Part shown: one piece after another, positions 15,371-24,473 of the stretch | Position numbering within the stretch: position 1 is the first letter of the stretch | How the letters are laid out: each line of letters opens with the position of its first letter | Assembly (NCBI RefSeq): GCF_021223605.1 | Contig: NZ_CP075175.1 | Coordinates: 4,667,501 to 4,731,500, forward strand | DNA from: Paenibacillus sp. 481 | GTDB lineage: Bacteria > Bacillota > Bacilli > Paenibacillales > Paenibacillaceae | Direction of reading: 5' to 3' | DNA: 64,000 nt | The notes under the pieces: generated by a model | Seen by the model: only the letters and a program-made list of their open reading frames with translations | Database searches by the model: none | Told to the model about the DNA's origin: nothing | Program-made: the position numbers and the translations under genes

Positions 15371-16563
15371 AAATTCTCGTAATTAACGCGGGCAGCTCCT
15401 CGCTCAAATACCAATTGTACGATATGACAGACGAAACTGTATTGGCATCCGGTCGTGTAGAACGTATTGGAATGGATTCCTCCATTCTCGTTCACGAACC
15501 GCACCATGCAGAAGAAATTTCAGAAGTTAGTGAAATTTTGGAGCACACAACAGCAATCCGTAAAGTGTTGGATAAGTTGACGGATGCGCAAGTTGGTGTC
15601 GTGAAGTCCATCGATGAGATCGAAGCGGTAGGTCACCGCGTCGTACACGGTGGCGAAACGTTCAAGAGCTCTGTACTTGTTGACTCGGACGTTAAAGCGG
15701 AAATTCGTCGCTTGTTCGACTTGGCACCGCTTCATAACCCAGCTTGTATGATGGGTATTAAAGCAGCAGAATCGAACATGCCGAACGTTCCGCAAGCGGT
15801 TGTGTTTGACACAGCGTTCCACCAAACAATGCCGGCAAAAGCTTACATGTATGCTATTCCGAAGGTGCTTTACAAGAAGCACAAAATCCGTCGCTACGGT
15901 TTCCACGGAACATCGCATGATTATGTAAGCAAGCGTACAGCTGATTTGCTGGAGCGTCCGCTTGAGCAATTGAAAATCGTTACGTGCCACATCGGTAACG
16001 GCGGTAGTTTGACAGCAATCGAAGGCGGTAAATCCGTTGATACAACAATGGGTATGACGCCACTCGAAGGCTTGATGATGGGAACACGCAGTGGTGATTT
16101 GGACCCAGCTATCGTGCCATTTACGATGAACAAAGAAGATTTGACTGTTAATGAAGTAAACTCGATGTTGAACAAACACAGTGGTTTGCTAGCTATTTCG
16201 GGTATGTCTAGCGATATGCGCGAAATTACTGAAGGTTATCTTGCAGGCGAGCCGAACGCGACGTTAGCTTTCGAAATGTATGAGTATCGTATTCGTAAAT
16301 ATATCGGTGCATATGTTGCAGCGATGAACGGTGCCGATGCAATCGTGTTTACAGCGGGTGTAGGTGAGAACTCTGCTGAGTTGCGTCAGATGATCTGTGA
16401 GAAGCTGACGTATCTTGGTGTGGAAATCGACTTGGAAGTGAACAAAGTACGCTCCAAGCAGCCTCGTCGCATTTCGACGCCGAATTCGAAGATCGAAGTA
16501 CTCGTTATTCCTACGAACGAAGAGCTGATGATTGCGCGCGATACGTATCGCCTCGCTAAATAA
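15367..16563 (+). CDS. ackA: Acetate kinase
   Basis: Converts acetyl phosphate and ADP to acetate and ATP (reversible). The ASKHA fold signatures are present: [16 protein letters not shown] at the N-terminus, [31 protein letters not shown] [25 protein letters not shown], and [19 protein letters not shown], with [11 protein letters not shown] near the C-terminus. Its 398 aa length is normal. Its ATG overlaps the stop of the dehydrogenase gene (ATGA). No phosphotransacetylase gene is in the window. CcpA activates ackA in B. subtilis, but only a poor cre-like sequence (around 14432) lies upstream here. Confidence 0.95.
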   Translation: MKILVINAGSSSLKYQLYDMTDETVLASGRVERIGMDSSILVHEPHHAEEISEVSEILEHTTAIRKVLDKLTDAQVGVVKSIDEIEAVGHRVVHGGETFKSSVLVDSDVKAEIRRLFDLAPLHNPACMMGIKAAESNMPNVPQAVVFDTAFHQTMPAKAYMYAIPKVLYKKHKIRRYGFHGTSHDYVSKRTADLLERPLEQLKIVTCHIGNGGSLTAIEGGKSVDTTMGMTPLEGLMMGTRSGDLDPAIVPFTMNKEDLTVNEVNSMLNKHSGLLAISGMSSDMREITEGYLAGEPNATLAFEMYEYRIRKYIGAYVAAMNGADAIVFTAGVGENSAELRQMICEKLTYLGVEIDLEVNKVRSKQPRRISTPNSKIEVLVIPTNEELMIARDTYRLAK

Positions 16564-16595
16564 TTCAACTAACGTATAAGGGAGAGAGCGAAACG

Positions 16596-17891
16596 ATGGC
16601 GACGACAAGTGTCATCCGCGAAGTAAGCCGTCATGTGGACAGCGAAGTTCGCATTGGATGCTGGCTTCACAACAAGCGTTCCAGCGGTAAAATTCAATTT
16701 TTACAGCTGCGCGACGGAACAGGCTATATTCAAGGTGTAGTCGTGAAAAGCGATGTAGCAGAAGAGATTTGGGAAACGGCAAAGAGCTTAACGCAAGAAA
16801 GCTCGATGTATGTAACAGGCGTTATTCGTGAAGAACCACGTTCGAAATCCGGCTATGAAATGACGGTAACGGGCGTAGAAATTATTCAGTTGACGCAAGA
16901 TTACCCGATCACACCGAAAGAGCATGGTGTTGACTACTTGATGGACAATCGCCATTTGTGGATTCGTGCGCCAAAACAGCGCGCAATCTTGACGATTCGT
17001 GGCGAGATTATTCGTGCGATTCAGCAGTTCTTTGATGATCGTTCGTTTACATTGGTGGATCCGCCAATTTTGACGCCATCTTCCTGCGAAGGAACAACGA
17101 ACTTGTTCCATACGAAATACTTTGAAGAAGACGCGTTCTTGACGCAAAGCGGCCAGTTGTACATGGAAGCTGCGGCAATGGCGCTCGGTAAAGTATACTC
17201 GTTCGGACCGACGTTCCGCGCTGAGAAATCCAAAACTCGTCGTCACTTAATCGAGTTCTGGATGATCGAGCCAGAAATGGCGTTCGTGGATCATGAAGAG
17301 AGCTTGCGCGTGCAAGAGCAATTCGTGGCACATGTTGTGCAATCGGTCGTGAAAAACTGTCGTGCGGAATTGGAAACGTTAGAGCGTGATATTTCGAAGC
17401 TTGAAAAAATCGTTGCTCCGTTCCCACGCATTACGTATGATGACGCGATTAAATTTTTGCAAGAGCAAGGTTTCGACATCCCTTGGGGTGAAGACTTCGG
17501 TGCTCCGCACGAAACAGCGATTGCGGAAAAATACGAAACACCAGTATTTATTACGCATTATCCAACCGAAATTAAAGCATTCTATATGAAGCCAGATCCT
17601 AACCGTCCGGACGTTGTATTGTGTGCAGACATGATCGCTCCAGAGGGCTATGGTGAAATTATCGGTGGATCTCAGCGTATCGACGATCCTGCGTTGATGG
17701 AAGAGCGCTTCCGTGAGCATGAATTGTCTACTGAAGCGTACCAATGGTACCTTGATTTGCGCAAATACGGTTCTGTGCCTCACTCCGGCTTTGGCCTTGG
17801 GTTAGAGCGTACAGTGGCTTGGATTTGCGGTCTTGACCACGTTCGTGAAACGATTGCGTTCCCACGTACGTTGTACCGTTTGTATCCGTAA
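16596..17891 (+). CDS. asnS: Asparaginyl-tRNA synthetase
   Basis: Class IIb aminoacyl-tRNA synthetase charging tRNA-Asn. The N-terminal OB-fold anticodon-binding domain spans about residues 15-105. The catalytic domain has motif 2 ([21 protein letters not shown]) and motif 3 ([16 protein letters not shown]), plus [20 protein letters not shown]. The 431 aa length and the position just before dnaD match B. subtilis. ATG 16596 follows GGGAGAG. No T-box precedes it. Confidence 0.95.
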   Translation: MATTSVIREVSRHVDSEVRIGCWLHNKRSSGKIQFLQLRDGTGYIQGVVVKSDVAEEIWETAKSLTQESSMYVTGVIREEPRSKSGYEMTVTGVEIIQLTQDYPITPKEHGVDYLMDNRHLWIRAPKQRAILTIRGEIIRAIQQFFDDRSFTLVDPPILTPSSCEGTTNLFHTKYFEEDAFLTQSGQLYMEAAAMALGKVYSFGPTFRAEKSKTRRHLIEFWMIEPEMAFVDHEESLRVQEQFVAHVVQSVVKNCRAELETLERDISKLEKIVAPFPRITYDDAIKFLQEQGFDIPWGEDFGAPHETAIAEKYETPVFITHYPTEIKAFYMKPDPNRPDVVLCADMIAPEGYGEIIGGSQRIDDPALMEERFREHELSTEAYQWYLDLRKYGSVPHSGFGLGLERTVAWICGLDHVRETIAFPRTLYRLYP

Positions 17892-17926
17892 CGCGAATGA
17901 GCTCATTTTACTTGAAATGAACATCG

Positions 17927-17964
17927 ATTCCCGCATCGCGATTGCTCGTGGTGCGGGATTTTTT
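17927..17964 (+). terminator. Terminator after asnS
   Basis: ATTCCCGCA pairs with TGCGGGAT around a 15-base loop and is followed by TTTTTT. Confidence 0.85.
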
Positions 17965-18083
17965 ATCGAATTATCGTTGATTTACATAGTTTTATTCGTT
18001 TTATGTGTAATTTTGATTTCAACTTATCATCCGGCACGTATTATGAGACAATAAAGTCATGAGTTAAGAAAGGAGGACATGCT

Positions 18084-18758
18084 GTGAGCGAAGAAGCTTT
18101 TCGCACCTTTGCAAAAGGAATGGCTATGGGGATGCAGACAGGGCAAGTGCAAGTGCCTTATCCGCTAATTAAACACGCCCGCCAATTGCACCTGTCCGAT
18201 ACAGACGTCATGCTAGTCATTCAGCTTATTAGTTACAAACAACAGGAGTTTATTGACTTTCCGACTATAGACGAGCTACAAGCAAGGATGGGTTCGGCGC
18301 CAGATGCTGTCATTACATCGTTGCAGAAAATGATGAAAGAAGGACTTCTGGCGATTGATGAAGAAATTGATCCGGAAACGGACATTCAATATGAACGCTA
18401 CAATTTGAACGGTTTATGGGAGAAGCTTGGGCTTGTAATGGCCGAGGAAGTACGTGCAGAGCGGCAGCGTCAACGGGCTGCAACAGCATCAGAATCAGAC
18501 AAGCCGAATTTATTTGACATTTTTGAAAAAGAGTTTGGTAGGCCGTTGTCTCCCATGGAATGCGAAACGATCGCAGGCTGGATCGATCAGGATCGTTACC
18601 AAGAAGATCTTATCTTGTTAGCGCTTAAGGAAGCAGTATTTGCTGGTAAAATACATTTTCGATATATCGATCGTATCTTGCTCGAATGGAGTCGCAATCG
18701 TGTGCGAACTATTGAAGAGGCTAAAGCGCATTCGCAAAAATTCCGTAACAGCCGTTAA
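18084..18758 (+). CDS. dnaD: Replication initiation protein DnaD
   Basis: Primosomal protein of Firmicutes that helps DnaA/DnaB/DnaI load the helicase at origins and restart sites. The N-terminal winged-helix DDBH1 domain (residues 10-110; VPYPLIKHARQLHLSDTDVMLVIQL) and the C-terminal DDBH2 domain (about 140-205; FDIFEKEFGRPLSPMECETI, then a YIDRILLEW stretch) are both present. GTG 18084 is the start, seven bases after AAGGAGG. The nth gene, which follows dnaD in B. subtilis, is here 33 kb away. Confidence 0.93.
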   Translation: MSEEAFRTFAKGMAMGMQTGQVQVPYPLIKHARQLHLSDTDVMLVIQLISYKQQEFIDFPTIDELQARMGSAPDAVITSLQKMMKEGLLAIDEEIDPETDIQYERYNLNGLWEKLGLVMAEEVRAERQRQRAATASESDKPNLFDIFEKEFGRPLSPMECETIAGWIDQDRYQEDLILLALKEAVFAGKIHFRYIDRILLEWSRNRVRTIEEAKAHSQKFRNSR

Positions 18759-18783
18759 TTAGGTTGTATACGGAGTTTTTTTT
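18742..18783 (+). terminator. Possible terminator at the end of dnaD
   Basis: TCCGTA pairs with TACGGA over a 21-base loop and is followed by eight T residues. The long loop makes it a weak candidate. Confidence 0.45.
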
Positions 18784-18787
18784 AGTG

Positions 18788-18796
18788 TGATATAAT
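18788..18796 (+). promoter_or_regulatory. Extended -10 promoter of the phosphopantetheinyl transferase gene
   Basis: TGATATAAT is a perfect TATAAT with the TGn extension, 40 bases before the next start. TTGTAT at 18764-18769 is a possible but distant -35 (21-base spacer). Confidence 0.6.
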
Positions 18797-18835
18797 AGAA
18801 ACGCATGGGATGACAAAAACGAACACGTTGGTGGT

Positions 18836-19543
18836 ATGATGGTTAATATTTGTGCGATAAATGTGCAGCAGCCGTTGCACGACGAACAATTTGAACGACT
18901 GATGAAGCTTGTAACCGCGGAAAAAAGACAAAGAATCAAGAAATATCTCAGATTAGAAGATGCACAGCGTTCTTTGGTTGCTGATGTGTTGGCAAGGCAA
19001 ATGTTGTGTGAACAGTTAAAAGCCTCAAACAAAGACCTTCACTTCGATACCAATGCATATGGAAAGCCGATATTACGGGATGTAGAGCACGTTCATTTTA
19101 ATGTTTCGCATTCGGGGGATTGGGTAGTTGCAGCCGTAAATCATCTTCCCGTCGGTATTGATGTCGAACACATTCAACATATCGATCTAGGCATTGCCGA
19201 GCGATTTTTCTCGCCAGCAGAAAGTGTTGACTTATTCAGACAGCCCATCAAGCAAAGACAGACTTATTTTTATAGTATATGGACATTAAAAGAAAGTTAT
19301 ATTAAAGCGGTTGGAATGGGTCTTTCAATACCGTTGGATCATTTTTCGATTAGGGATCTAGGGGATGCATTTGAACTCATAAGTGAGCAATATCCAACTT
19401 CGTTTACGTTCAAGCAATATGAGATTGATGCACATTATAAATGCTCGGTATGCGCTAGTGAAGCGAATTTAGGTGATTTTCCGCGCACGATAAACGTTAT
19501 CGATTTAAACGAGTGGGTAGATGCAATTACGAACCGTTTGTAG
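18836..19543 (+). CDS. Sfp-type 4'-phosphopantetheinyl transferase
   Basis: Transfers the phosphopantetheine arm of CoA to a Ser on acyl, peptidyl or aryl carrier proteins. It has the Sfp-family motifs FNVSHSGDWVVAAV, VGIDVEHI (Mg-binding Asp/Glu) and WTLKESYIKAVGMGL, and the two-fold pseudo-repeat length of 235 aa. No carrier-protein gene cluster is nearby, so it may serve several synthases (non-ribosomal peptide synthetases or polyketide synthases) or act as a general activator. The start is ATG 18836 or 18839; the ribosome-binding site TGGTGG is weak. It has its own promoter and a terminator shared with the convergent mtnB. Confidence 0.9.
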   Translation: MMVNICAINVQQPLHDEQFERLMKLVTAEKRQRIKKYLRLEDAQRSLVADVLARQMLCEQLKASNKDLHFDTNAYGKPILRDVEHVHFNVSHSGDWVVAAVNHLPVGIDVEHIQHIDLGIAERFFSPAESVDLFRQPIKQRQTYFYSIWTLKESYIKAVGMGLSIPLDHFSIRDLGDAFELISEQYPTSFTFKQYEIDAHYKCSVCASEANLGDFPRTINVIDLNEWVDAITNRL

Positions 19544-19558
19544 TAAGGATTACATAAC

Positions 19559-19603
19559 AGCGCTTGTAGCAGAACGTAGGTCCTGCACAAGCGCTTATTT
19601 TTA
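19559..19603 (+). terminator. Terminator between convergent phosphopantetheinyl transferase and mtnB genes
   Basis: AGCGCTTGT pairs with ACAAGCGCT, with GCAG/CTGC inside, followed by TTATTTTTA on the plus strand. The minus strand has an A-rich but less marked tract, so it may serve both genes. Confidence 0.85.
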
Positions 19604-19609
19604 TACTTG

Positions 19610-20275
19610 TTAGTTCGTGTTCACACCTCTGCGCAACGCTTCCATCCGATACACATACTCAAACAGAAACTCAAATGCTTCTAAATGACGCTTTGCTTCA
19701 AAAGCATTTGCTCCCCATGCATAAATGCCATGCTTGCGTAACAAAATACCAGGAACAACCGGATTAAGCTTGTCTGTAACATAAGGGATGATGCTCGGAA
19801 TATGCGTATAATTGGGAACGATCGGCACATCGATATGGGCTTCATCCTCCCAAATATTAAACGCTTTAATAAGCTCAACGCCTTGTACAGGAACTGCACC
19901 GCGCTCCCAGAATAGATCAGACACAATCGTATTCCAGATCGTATGGACATGAAAAATAGCACCGCACCCCGTCATACGATATATTTCGCAATGAATAAGC
20001 GTTTCCGCGCTCGGCTTTAATCCCGTTGTCTCGGTAGCTGTGCCGTGCTCATTCACGAACAAAAAGTCCTCTGGCGTATGTACCGATTTATCTTTACCAC
20101 TAGCTGTGATCGCAAATTGAAAGCGTTCATCTTGAATGTCGCCAACCCGAATCGACAAGTTTCCGCTCGTCCCCGGGAACCAATTCCGTGCTGCAAATTG
20201 TTCCTTTATGGATCGTAGCTCCTGCAAAGCTCGTTGTTTTTGCTCCAATGTTAATGTTAAATCGGTAGTCGTCAT
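19610..20275 (-). CDS. mtnB: Methylthioribulose-1-phosphate dehydratase
   Basis: Class II aldolase-fold zinc enzyme that dehydrates 5-methylthioribulose-1-phosphate to the diketo compound in methionine salvage. Motifs are NWFPGTSGNLSIR, TASGKDKS, FHVHTIWNT (zinc His pair) and LRKHGIYAWG (third His), all at family positions in 221 aa. It is the last gene of the proBAC-mtnWXB run, 78 bases after mtnX. In B. subtilis mtnB is followed by mtnD (the acireductone dioxygenase); here it is followed directly by a terminator and a convergent gene, so mtnD is missing from this locus. Confidence 0.92.
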   Translation of the reverse strand: MTTTDLTLTLEQKQRALQELRSIKEQFAARNWFPGTSGNLSIRVGDIQDERFQFAITASGKDKSVHTPEDFLFVNEHGTATETTGLKPSAETLIHCEIYRMTGCGAIFHVHTIWNTIVSDLFWERGAVPVQGVELIKAFNIWEDEAHIDVPIVPNYTHIPSIIPYVTDKLNPVVPGILLRKHGIYAWGANAFEAKRHLEAFEFLFEYVYRMEALRRGVNTN

Positions 20276-20326
20276 GATGGCTGTGCCCCTTCCGCATGTT
20301 GGGTATTTGCAGTGGTGTACTTGTGC

Positions 20327-20351
20327 ATGCCCGCATGGTTACATGCGGCAT
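20327..20351 (-). other. Hairpin between mtnX and mtnB
   Basis: CCGCATG and CATGCGG form a perfect seven-base stem with a four-base loop, extended by GAT/ATG-type pairs. It lies in the 78-base gap between mtnX and mtnB. No T tract follows on the coding (minus) strand, so a stability or processing role is more likely than termination. Confidence 0.4.
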
Positions 20352-20353
20352 CG

Positions 20354-21022
20354 TTATTTTTTCATATGATTCATAATGTCATAGAATGTTGTGAATGGTG
20401 AATAATTCAGGTTTAGCAGTTTGCACTTATCAATAAGCTGAGCGCGGGCATAGACGAAATCGACGATTTTAGCGGCTGCAAAATCCGTTACACTGTCGCC
20501 AATGACGATACGCTCGTATTCAGATGCAGGGAAGCGGCGTACAATTGTCGTCTTGCACATACCGCATTCGTTGGTGCATGGCTCTTCACAGGCGTGCGGC
20601 CAAGTGATGCGAATGCGTTCGCCGCTGAAATCGCTGCCGTTGCAATATATCCGTTCGCGTGGAATACCGAACGGCTCCAATAGCGGATACACAAAGAAAT
20701 CAATTCCACCGCTCGTTACATAGAACTCAATGTCTTCATCGGCACAAAATTGGATGAATTCTGCGAATCCGTCCCGAATTTGCGCTTGCGCAATCGCCTG
20801 TGAGATAGCCTCGTCACGTAGCGAAGAGGGGAGTAGGGCAAACAGCTCTCCTACGCCTTGACGAATCGGCTTGCGCTCTTCAATGATGTCTTTTACAATG
20901 ACTTCCCAACCATCAGGGCTATAATGTTTAATTAGTGCAACAATATTGTCATTCGCCGTTATCGTACCATCAAAATCACAAAAGATGACCCGCTTGCGTC
21001 TAGTTGTCGGATTCGTTGTCAT
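20354..21022 (-). CDS. mtnX: 2-hydroxy-3-keto-5-methylthiopentenyl-1-phosphate phosphatase
   Basis: HAD-superfamily phosphatase of methionine salvage that removes phosphate from the MtnW product to give the acireductone. The HAD motif I is FCDFDGTIT, the Ser/Thr motif II is YVTSGG, and the acidic motif IV is VIGDSVTDFAAAK. The start is ATG 21022 (MTTNPTT), because GGGGGAG lies six bases upstream; the TTG further upstream would overlap mtnW. It begins two bases after the mtnW stop, so translation is probably coupled. Length 222 aa is close to the B. subtilis protein. Confidence 0.92.
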   Translation of the reverse strand: MTTNPTTRRKRVIFCDFDGTITANDNIVALIKHYSPDGWEVIVKDIIEERKPIRQGVGELFALLPSSLRDEAISQAIAQAQIRDGFAEFIQFCADEDIEFYVTSGGIDFFVYPLLEPFGIPRERIYCNGSDFSGERIRITWPHACEEPCTNECGMCKTTIVRRFPASEYERIVIGDSVTDFAAAKIVDFVYARAQLIDKCKLLNLNYSPFTTFYDIMNHMKK

Positions 21023-21024
21023 AG

Positions 21025-22239
21025 TCAGCTCCCCCAAAGTTGTAAGGCAGTGCGTAATTCCTCATTGCTTTCGGCAAAAGTATGTAAATCGGTTTCTTGC
21101 AATACAGCCTCAATGGCTTGCGTGAAGGCTCGTCCGCCTGCGGCAGTTCCTTGTGGGTGACCGTGAATGCCACCGCCGGCATTGACGACAACGTCGATTC
21201 CGAAATCGCGCACGATCAACGGAACAAGCCCAGGATGAATGCCCGCTGAAGGCACAGGCAAGCTAGTGCGCACCTTCGTGTAGCTCTCGTCCAACAGCGC
21301 GGCTTTAATCGCTTGCGTCTCTTCACGAGGCATCGTAACCGAGCCATAAGGGGACGGGAACAATACGAGATCCGCCCCGGCAAGACGCATAAGCTTACCG
21401 AGCAATAACGGTGCTGCAATGCCTTGATGTGGCGAAGGGTAAATCGCGCCAGCTAGGGCTGGATGAGCTGCAATCGGCACCTGAATATCCGGGTCGTTAC
21501 TAAGCGCGTGTAATACGTCATAGCCATAGCTAAGTACGTTAAAGAGCAGCGCATTCGCTCCGGCATCAATTGCACGTAGCGCCTGATCACGTAAACCGAA
21601 CGTAGATCCCGTTAAGTTAGCTGCGTAAAGCAGCTTTTTGCCAGTGATCTGTTCCGCTTGTTGAGCCGCTTCCATACAAGCACGGACACGCTGGTCAATC
21701 GGCGTGAGCGGGTTCTCGAACAAGATTTCGTCGTCCTTAATGATATCGACGCCACCTAAGGCTTGCTGTAAAAATTGCTCCTTCAGTGTTGGTAAATCAT
21801 GACCAATTACTGATTTGAAAATGCTCATTAAGAGAGGACGATCCTGAACATCTAGCAGTTGGCGTATGCCTGTAATACCGAATTTAGGCCCTGTAAATGC
21901 CTGTTCAAATGAAGCGGACCATTGTAGGTCTATAAGCTTGATTCGACCGTCCATAGATAACTTGCCGAATACCGTCACGAGTAAAGCAGGCAAATCGCGA
22001 CTAATATTAAGGTCAGGGTACGAGACTGCAATATCTGCGTACCGCTCACCAGGCAGGTCGGATTCATATACCGTAACCGACACGACTTGACCGAGATGTT
22101 GTGCCATCGATGCCCGCTTTGCTTCCGGTAAATCGGTCCAGCTGCCAACGGTTAAGCCGACAGCGATGCCTTCCGCCTTCTTGTGAAAATCAGCCCGGTC
22201 GTCATATAGGCGGTATGTCGCGACAGCGCGATCACTCAT
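21025..22239 (-). CDS. mtnW: 2,3-diketo-5-methylthiopentyl-1-phosphate enolase (RuBisCO-like)
   Basis: RuBisCO-like protein of the DK-MTP-1-P enolase group, 404 aa, which tautomerises the diketone produced by MtnB. The metal-binding motif GGVDIIKDDEILFEN is conserved; Lys168 is the residue expected to be carbamylated, with Asp170 and Glu171 as ligands. The C-terminal barrel includes VNAGGGIHGHPQGTAAGG, the phosphate-binding region. It lacks the CO2-fixing RuBisCO signature GxDFxKxDE, so carboxylase activity is not expected. It overlaps the upstream proC by four bases (ATGA), which places methionine salvage in the proline operon. Confidence 0.95.
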   Translation of the reverse strand: MSDRAVATYRLYDDRADFHKKAEGIAVGLTVGSWTDLPEAKRASMAQHLGQVVSVTVYESDLPGERYADIAVSYPDLNISRDLPALLVTVFGKLSMDGRIKLIDLQWSASFEQAFTGPKFGITGIRQLLDVQDRPLLMSIFKSVIGHDLPTLKEQFLQQALGGVDIIKDDEILFENPLTPIDQRVRACMEAAQQAEQITGKKLLYAANLTGSTFGLRDQALRAIDAGANALLFNVLSYGYDVLHALSNDPDIQVPIAAHPALAGAIYPSPHQGIAAPLLLGKLMRLAGADLVLFPSPYGSVTMPREETQAIKAALLDESYTKVRTSLPVPSAGIHPGLVPLIVRDFGIDVVVNAGGGIHGHPQGTAAGGRAFTQAIEAVLQETDLHTFAESNEELRTALQLWGS

Positions 22240-23117
22240 CGAATATCCCTCCCAATTTGTTCTCCCATTTCTTGTGCACGCTCGCGTGCACGATGTACAG
22301 CAGATTGAATGCCTTCGGTAAAGCGATAATCGTCTAGTACTGCAAGCGCTGCTTGAGTTGTTCCGTTCGGGGATGTTACCTTCCGTCGCAGATCTGATGG
22401 TTGCTCACCAGTTACACGAACCATTTCACCCGCACCGCGCACCGTTTGCATGGTCAGCTCTCGGGCTTGCTCGGGTGTCAGTCCGCCTTTCACACCAGCC
22501 TCGATCATCGCTTCCATCATATAGTATACATAAGCAGGTCCACTGCCGGAAAGCCCAGTAACCGTATCAATTAGCGGTTCGTCCGTTTCAATCACAATGC
22601 CAACGGCACGCAGCATCGTTAGTGCCGCTTGCCGCTGTTCATCACTGACTTCGACAGATGTACATACACCTGTAGCACCAAGCCCAATCGTACTTGATGT
22701 GTTAGGCATCGTGCGCACAATCGGACATTGGCCAAGTAGGTGTTGCATCGTTGCAAGCGAAAGTCCGGCAATGACGGAAATAATGAGAGTGCCAGGACGA
22801 AGCAAAGGTCGAAGTTCTGCAATTGCTCCTGCCGCATCCTTTGGCTTCATGGCTAGAACAACGATATCGGCGATACCTAACAGTTCTTCTTTTTCGATTG
22901 TTGTATTAGCAACGCGTACCCCATAGCGATTGTGCAATTCGGACAACCGTTCCTGATTGCTGCGATTTAACATGCCGATGCGGTCTGCGCTCGTTAATCC
23001 GCGTTCAAGCATCCCGCGGACAAATGCTTCAGCCATAGATCCGGCACCATAAAAGGTGAAGCGAAGCGCTCGAAACGACTCAAGCTCCAATTCAGATTGC
23101 TGTACTGGCTCTTCCAT
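22236..23117 (-). CDS. proC: Pyrroline-5-carboxylate reductase
   Basis: NAD(P)H-dependent reduction of pyrroline-5-carboxylate to proline, the last step of proline synthesis. The N-terminal Rossmann motif is FYGAGSMAEAFVRGML, followed by VLAMKPKD, RTMPNTSSTIGLGATG and the family signature GLSGSGPAYVYYMMEAMIEAGVKGG near the active site. The start ATG 23117 (MEEPVQQ) has GGAGAGG ten bases upstream; ATG 23126 is an alternative. About 25 extra N-terminal residues precede the Rossmann fold. It is 56 bases after proA and overlaps mtnW. Confidence 0.92.
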   Translation of the reverse strand: MEEPVQQSELELESFRALRFTFYGAGSMAEAFVRGMLERGLTSADRIGMLNRSNQERLSELHNRYGVRVANTTIEKEELLGIADIVVLAMKPKDAAGAIAELRPLLRPGTLIISVIAGLSLATMQHLLGQCPIVRTMPNTSSTIGLGATGVCTSVEVSDEQRQAALTMLRAVGIVIETDEPLIDTVTGLSGSGPAYVYYMMEAMIEAGVKGGLTPEQARELTMQTVRGAGEMVRVTGEQPSDLRRKVTSPNGTTQAALAVLDDYRFTEGIQSAVHRARERAQEMGEQIGRDIR

Positions 23118-23173
23118 AGCATTCATTCCTCTCCACAATATATCTCCAATCCATCGCTGTCTATATGAAAAAG

Positions 23174-24421
23174 TTATACGCGAATTTGTCCATCTCCATA
23201 AATACGGTATTTGCTAGAAGTAAGCGCAGGTAAGCCCATTGGTCCACGAGCATGTAACTTTTGCGTACTAATGCCAATTTCCGCTCCAAAGCCAAATTCA
23301 AAGCCATCTGTGAAGCGAGTAGAGGCGTTATGATATACAGCCGCTGCGTCGACCTCTTGCAAGAAGCGTTCAGCGTGTGCAACCGTTGTGGTTACGATAC
23401 ATTCCGAATGCTTCGTACCGTATTGCGCAATATGCTCAAGTGCTTCATCCAGCGATTCAACGACGCGTACATTTAAAATATAATCGTTATACTCTGTAGC
23501 AAAATCTTGCTCGGAAGCGGCGATAGCCCATGGTGCAAAAGGTACGGTGCGCTCACAACCGCGAATTTCGACATTACGTACGTTAAAGCCCTCTAGCAAG
23601 CCTGTTAAGTACCGTTCTGCGTACACACGGTGCACGAGCAGCGTTTCCATCGAGTTGCATACCGATGGGCGTTGTACTTTGGCGTTAAACGCAATCGACT
23701 CAGCCATATCCGGATCAGCGGTCTCGTCAATAAACGTATGACAAATACCAGCGCCTGTTTCGATAACGGGCACGGTGGCATTGCTGACCACATTTTGAAT
23801 GAGCGAGGCGCCTCCACGTGGAATGATGACATCAAGCAAACCGTTCAGCTTTAACATCTCGTCTACGGATGAACGATTTGGGTCTTCAATGAGCTGAAGT
23901 GCATCGACAGGCAACTCTGTTGTGGCTAACGCTTCTTTCAGTACTTCAACGATACGTCGGTTGGAGTGCAAAGCAGCGGAACCTCCACGCAAGACGACCG
24001 CATTGCCGGTCTTCAAGCATAAACCTGCCGCATCCACGGTTACGTTAGGGCGTGCTTCATAAATAATGCCGATGACGCCAAGCGGAACACGTGTTTTTTC
24101 AATGTGCAATCCGTTAGGGCGTTTAATCGTATCCAACACATCGCCAACCGGATCGGGCAGTTCTACAATTTGCCGCAACGCTTCCGCGATGTCGTCAATG
24201 CGTTCTTCGGTTAAGGCAAGTCTGTCTAACAAGGAAGGACTAGTGCCTTGTTGCTCACCATATTGTAAATCTAACTTGTTAGCTTCGATAATAGACTCAG
24301 CTCGTTCTTGCAAGTAATCGGCCATTTTGAGCAGCGCTGCGTCCTTTGCTTCAGTAGATAAGCGATTCATCGCGAATGCAGCTTGCTTGGCTAAGGTTGC
24401 TTTTTGTCGTACCTCGCTCAT
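23174..24421 (-). CDS. proA: Glutamate-5-semialdehyde dehydrogenase (gamma-glutamyl phosphate reductase)
   Basis: Reduces glutamyl-5-phosphate to glutamate semialdehyde with NADPH in proline synthesis. It belongs to the aldehyde dehydrogenase superfamily; IGIIYEARPNVTVDAAGLCLKTGNA is the family signature, and the catalytic Cys is in QRPSVCNSMETLL. VPVIETGAGICHTF and AVYHNASTRFTDGFEFGFGAEIGIST are also conserved. The 415 aa length is normal. It lies 52 bases after proB, which makes its substrate. Confidence 0.96.
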   Translation of the reverse strand: MSEVRQKATLAKQAAFAMNRLSTEAKDAALLKMADYLQERAESIIEANKLDLQYGEQQGTSPSLLDRLALTEERIDDIAEALRQIVELPDPVGDVLDTIKRPNGLHIEKTRVPLGVIGIIYEARPNVTVDAAGLCLKTGNAVVLRGGSAALHSNRRIVEVLKEALATTELPVDALQLIEDPNRSSVDEMLKLNGLLDVIIPRGGASLIQNVVSNATVPVIETGAGICHTFIDETADPDMAESIAFNAKVQRPSVCNSMETLLVHRVYAERYLTGLLEGFNVRNVEIRGCERTVPFAPWAIAASEQDFATEYNDYILNVRVVESLDEALEHIAQYGTKHSECIVTTTVAHAERFLQEVDAAAVYHNASTRFTDGFEFGFGAEIGISTQKLHARGPMGLPALTSSKYRIYGDGQIRV

Positions 24422-24473
24422 TTTGAATACCTCCGTAAAATAGTCAATTGGTAATGCTATTTGTATCGTGCAC

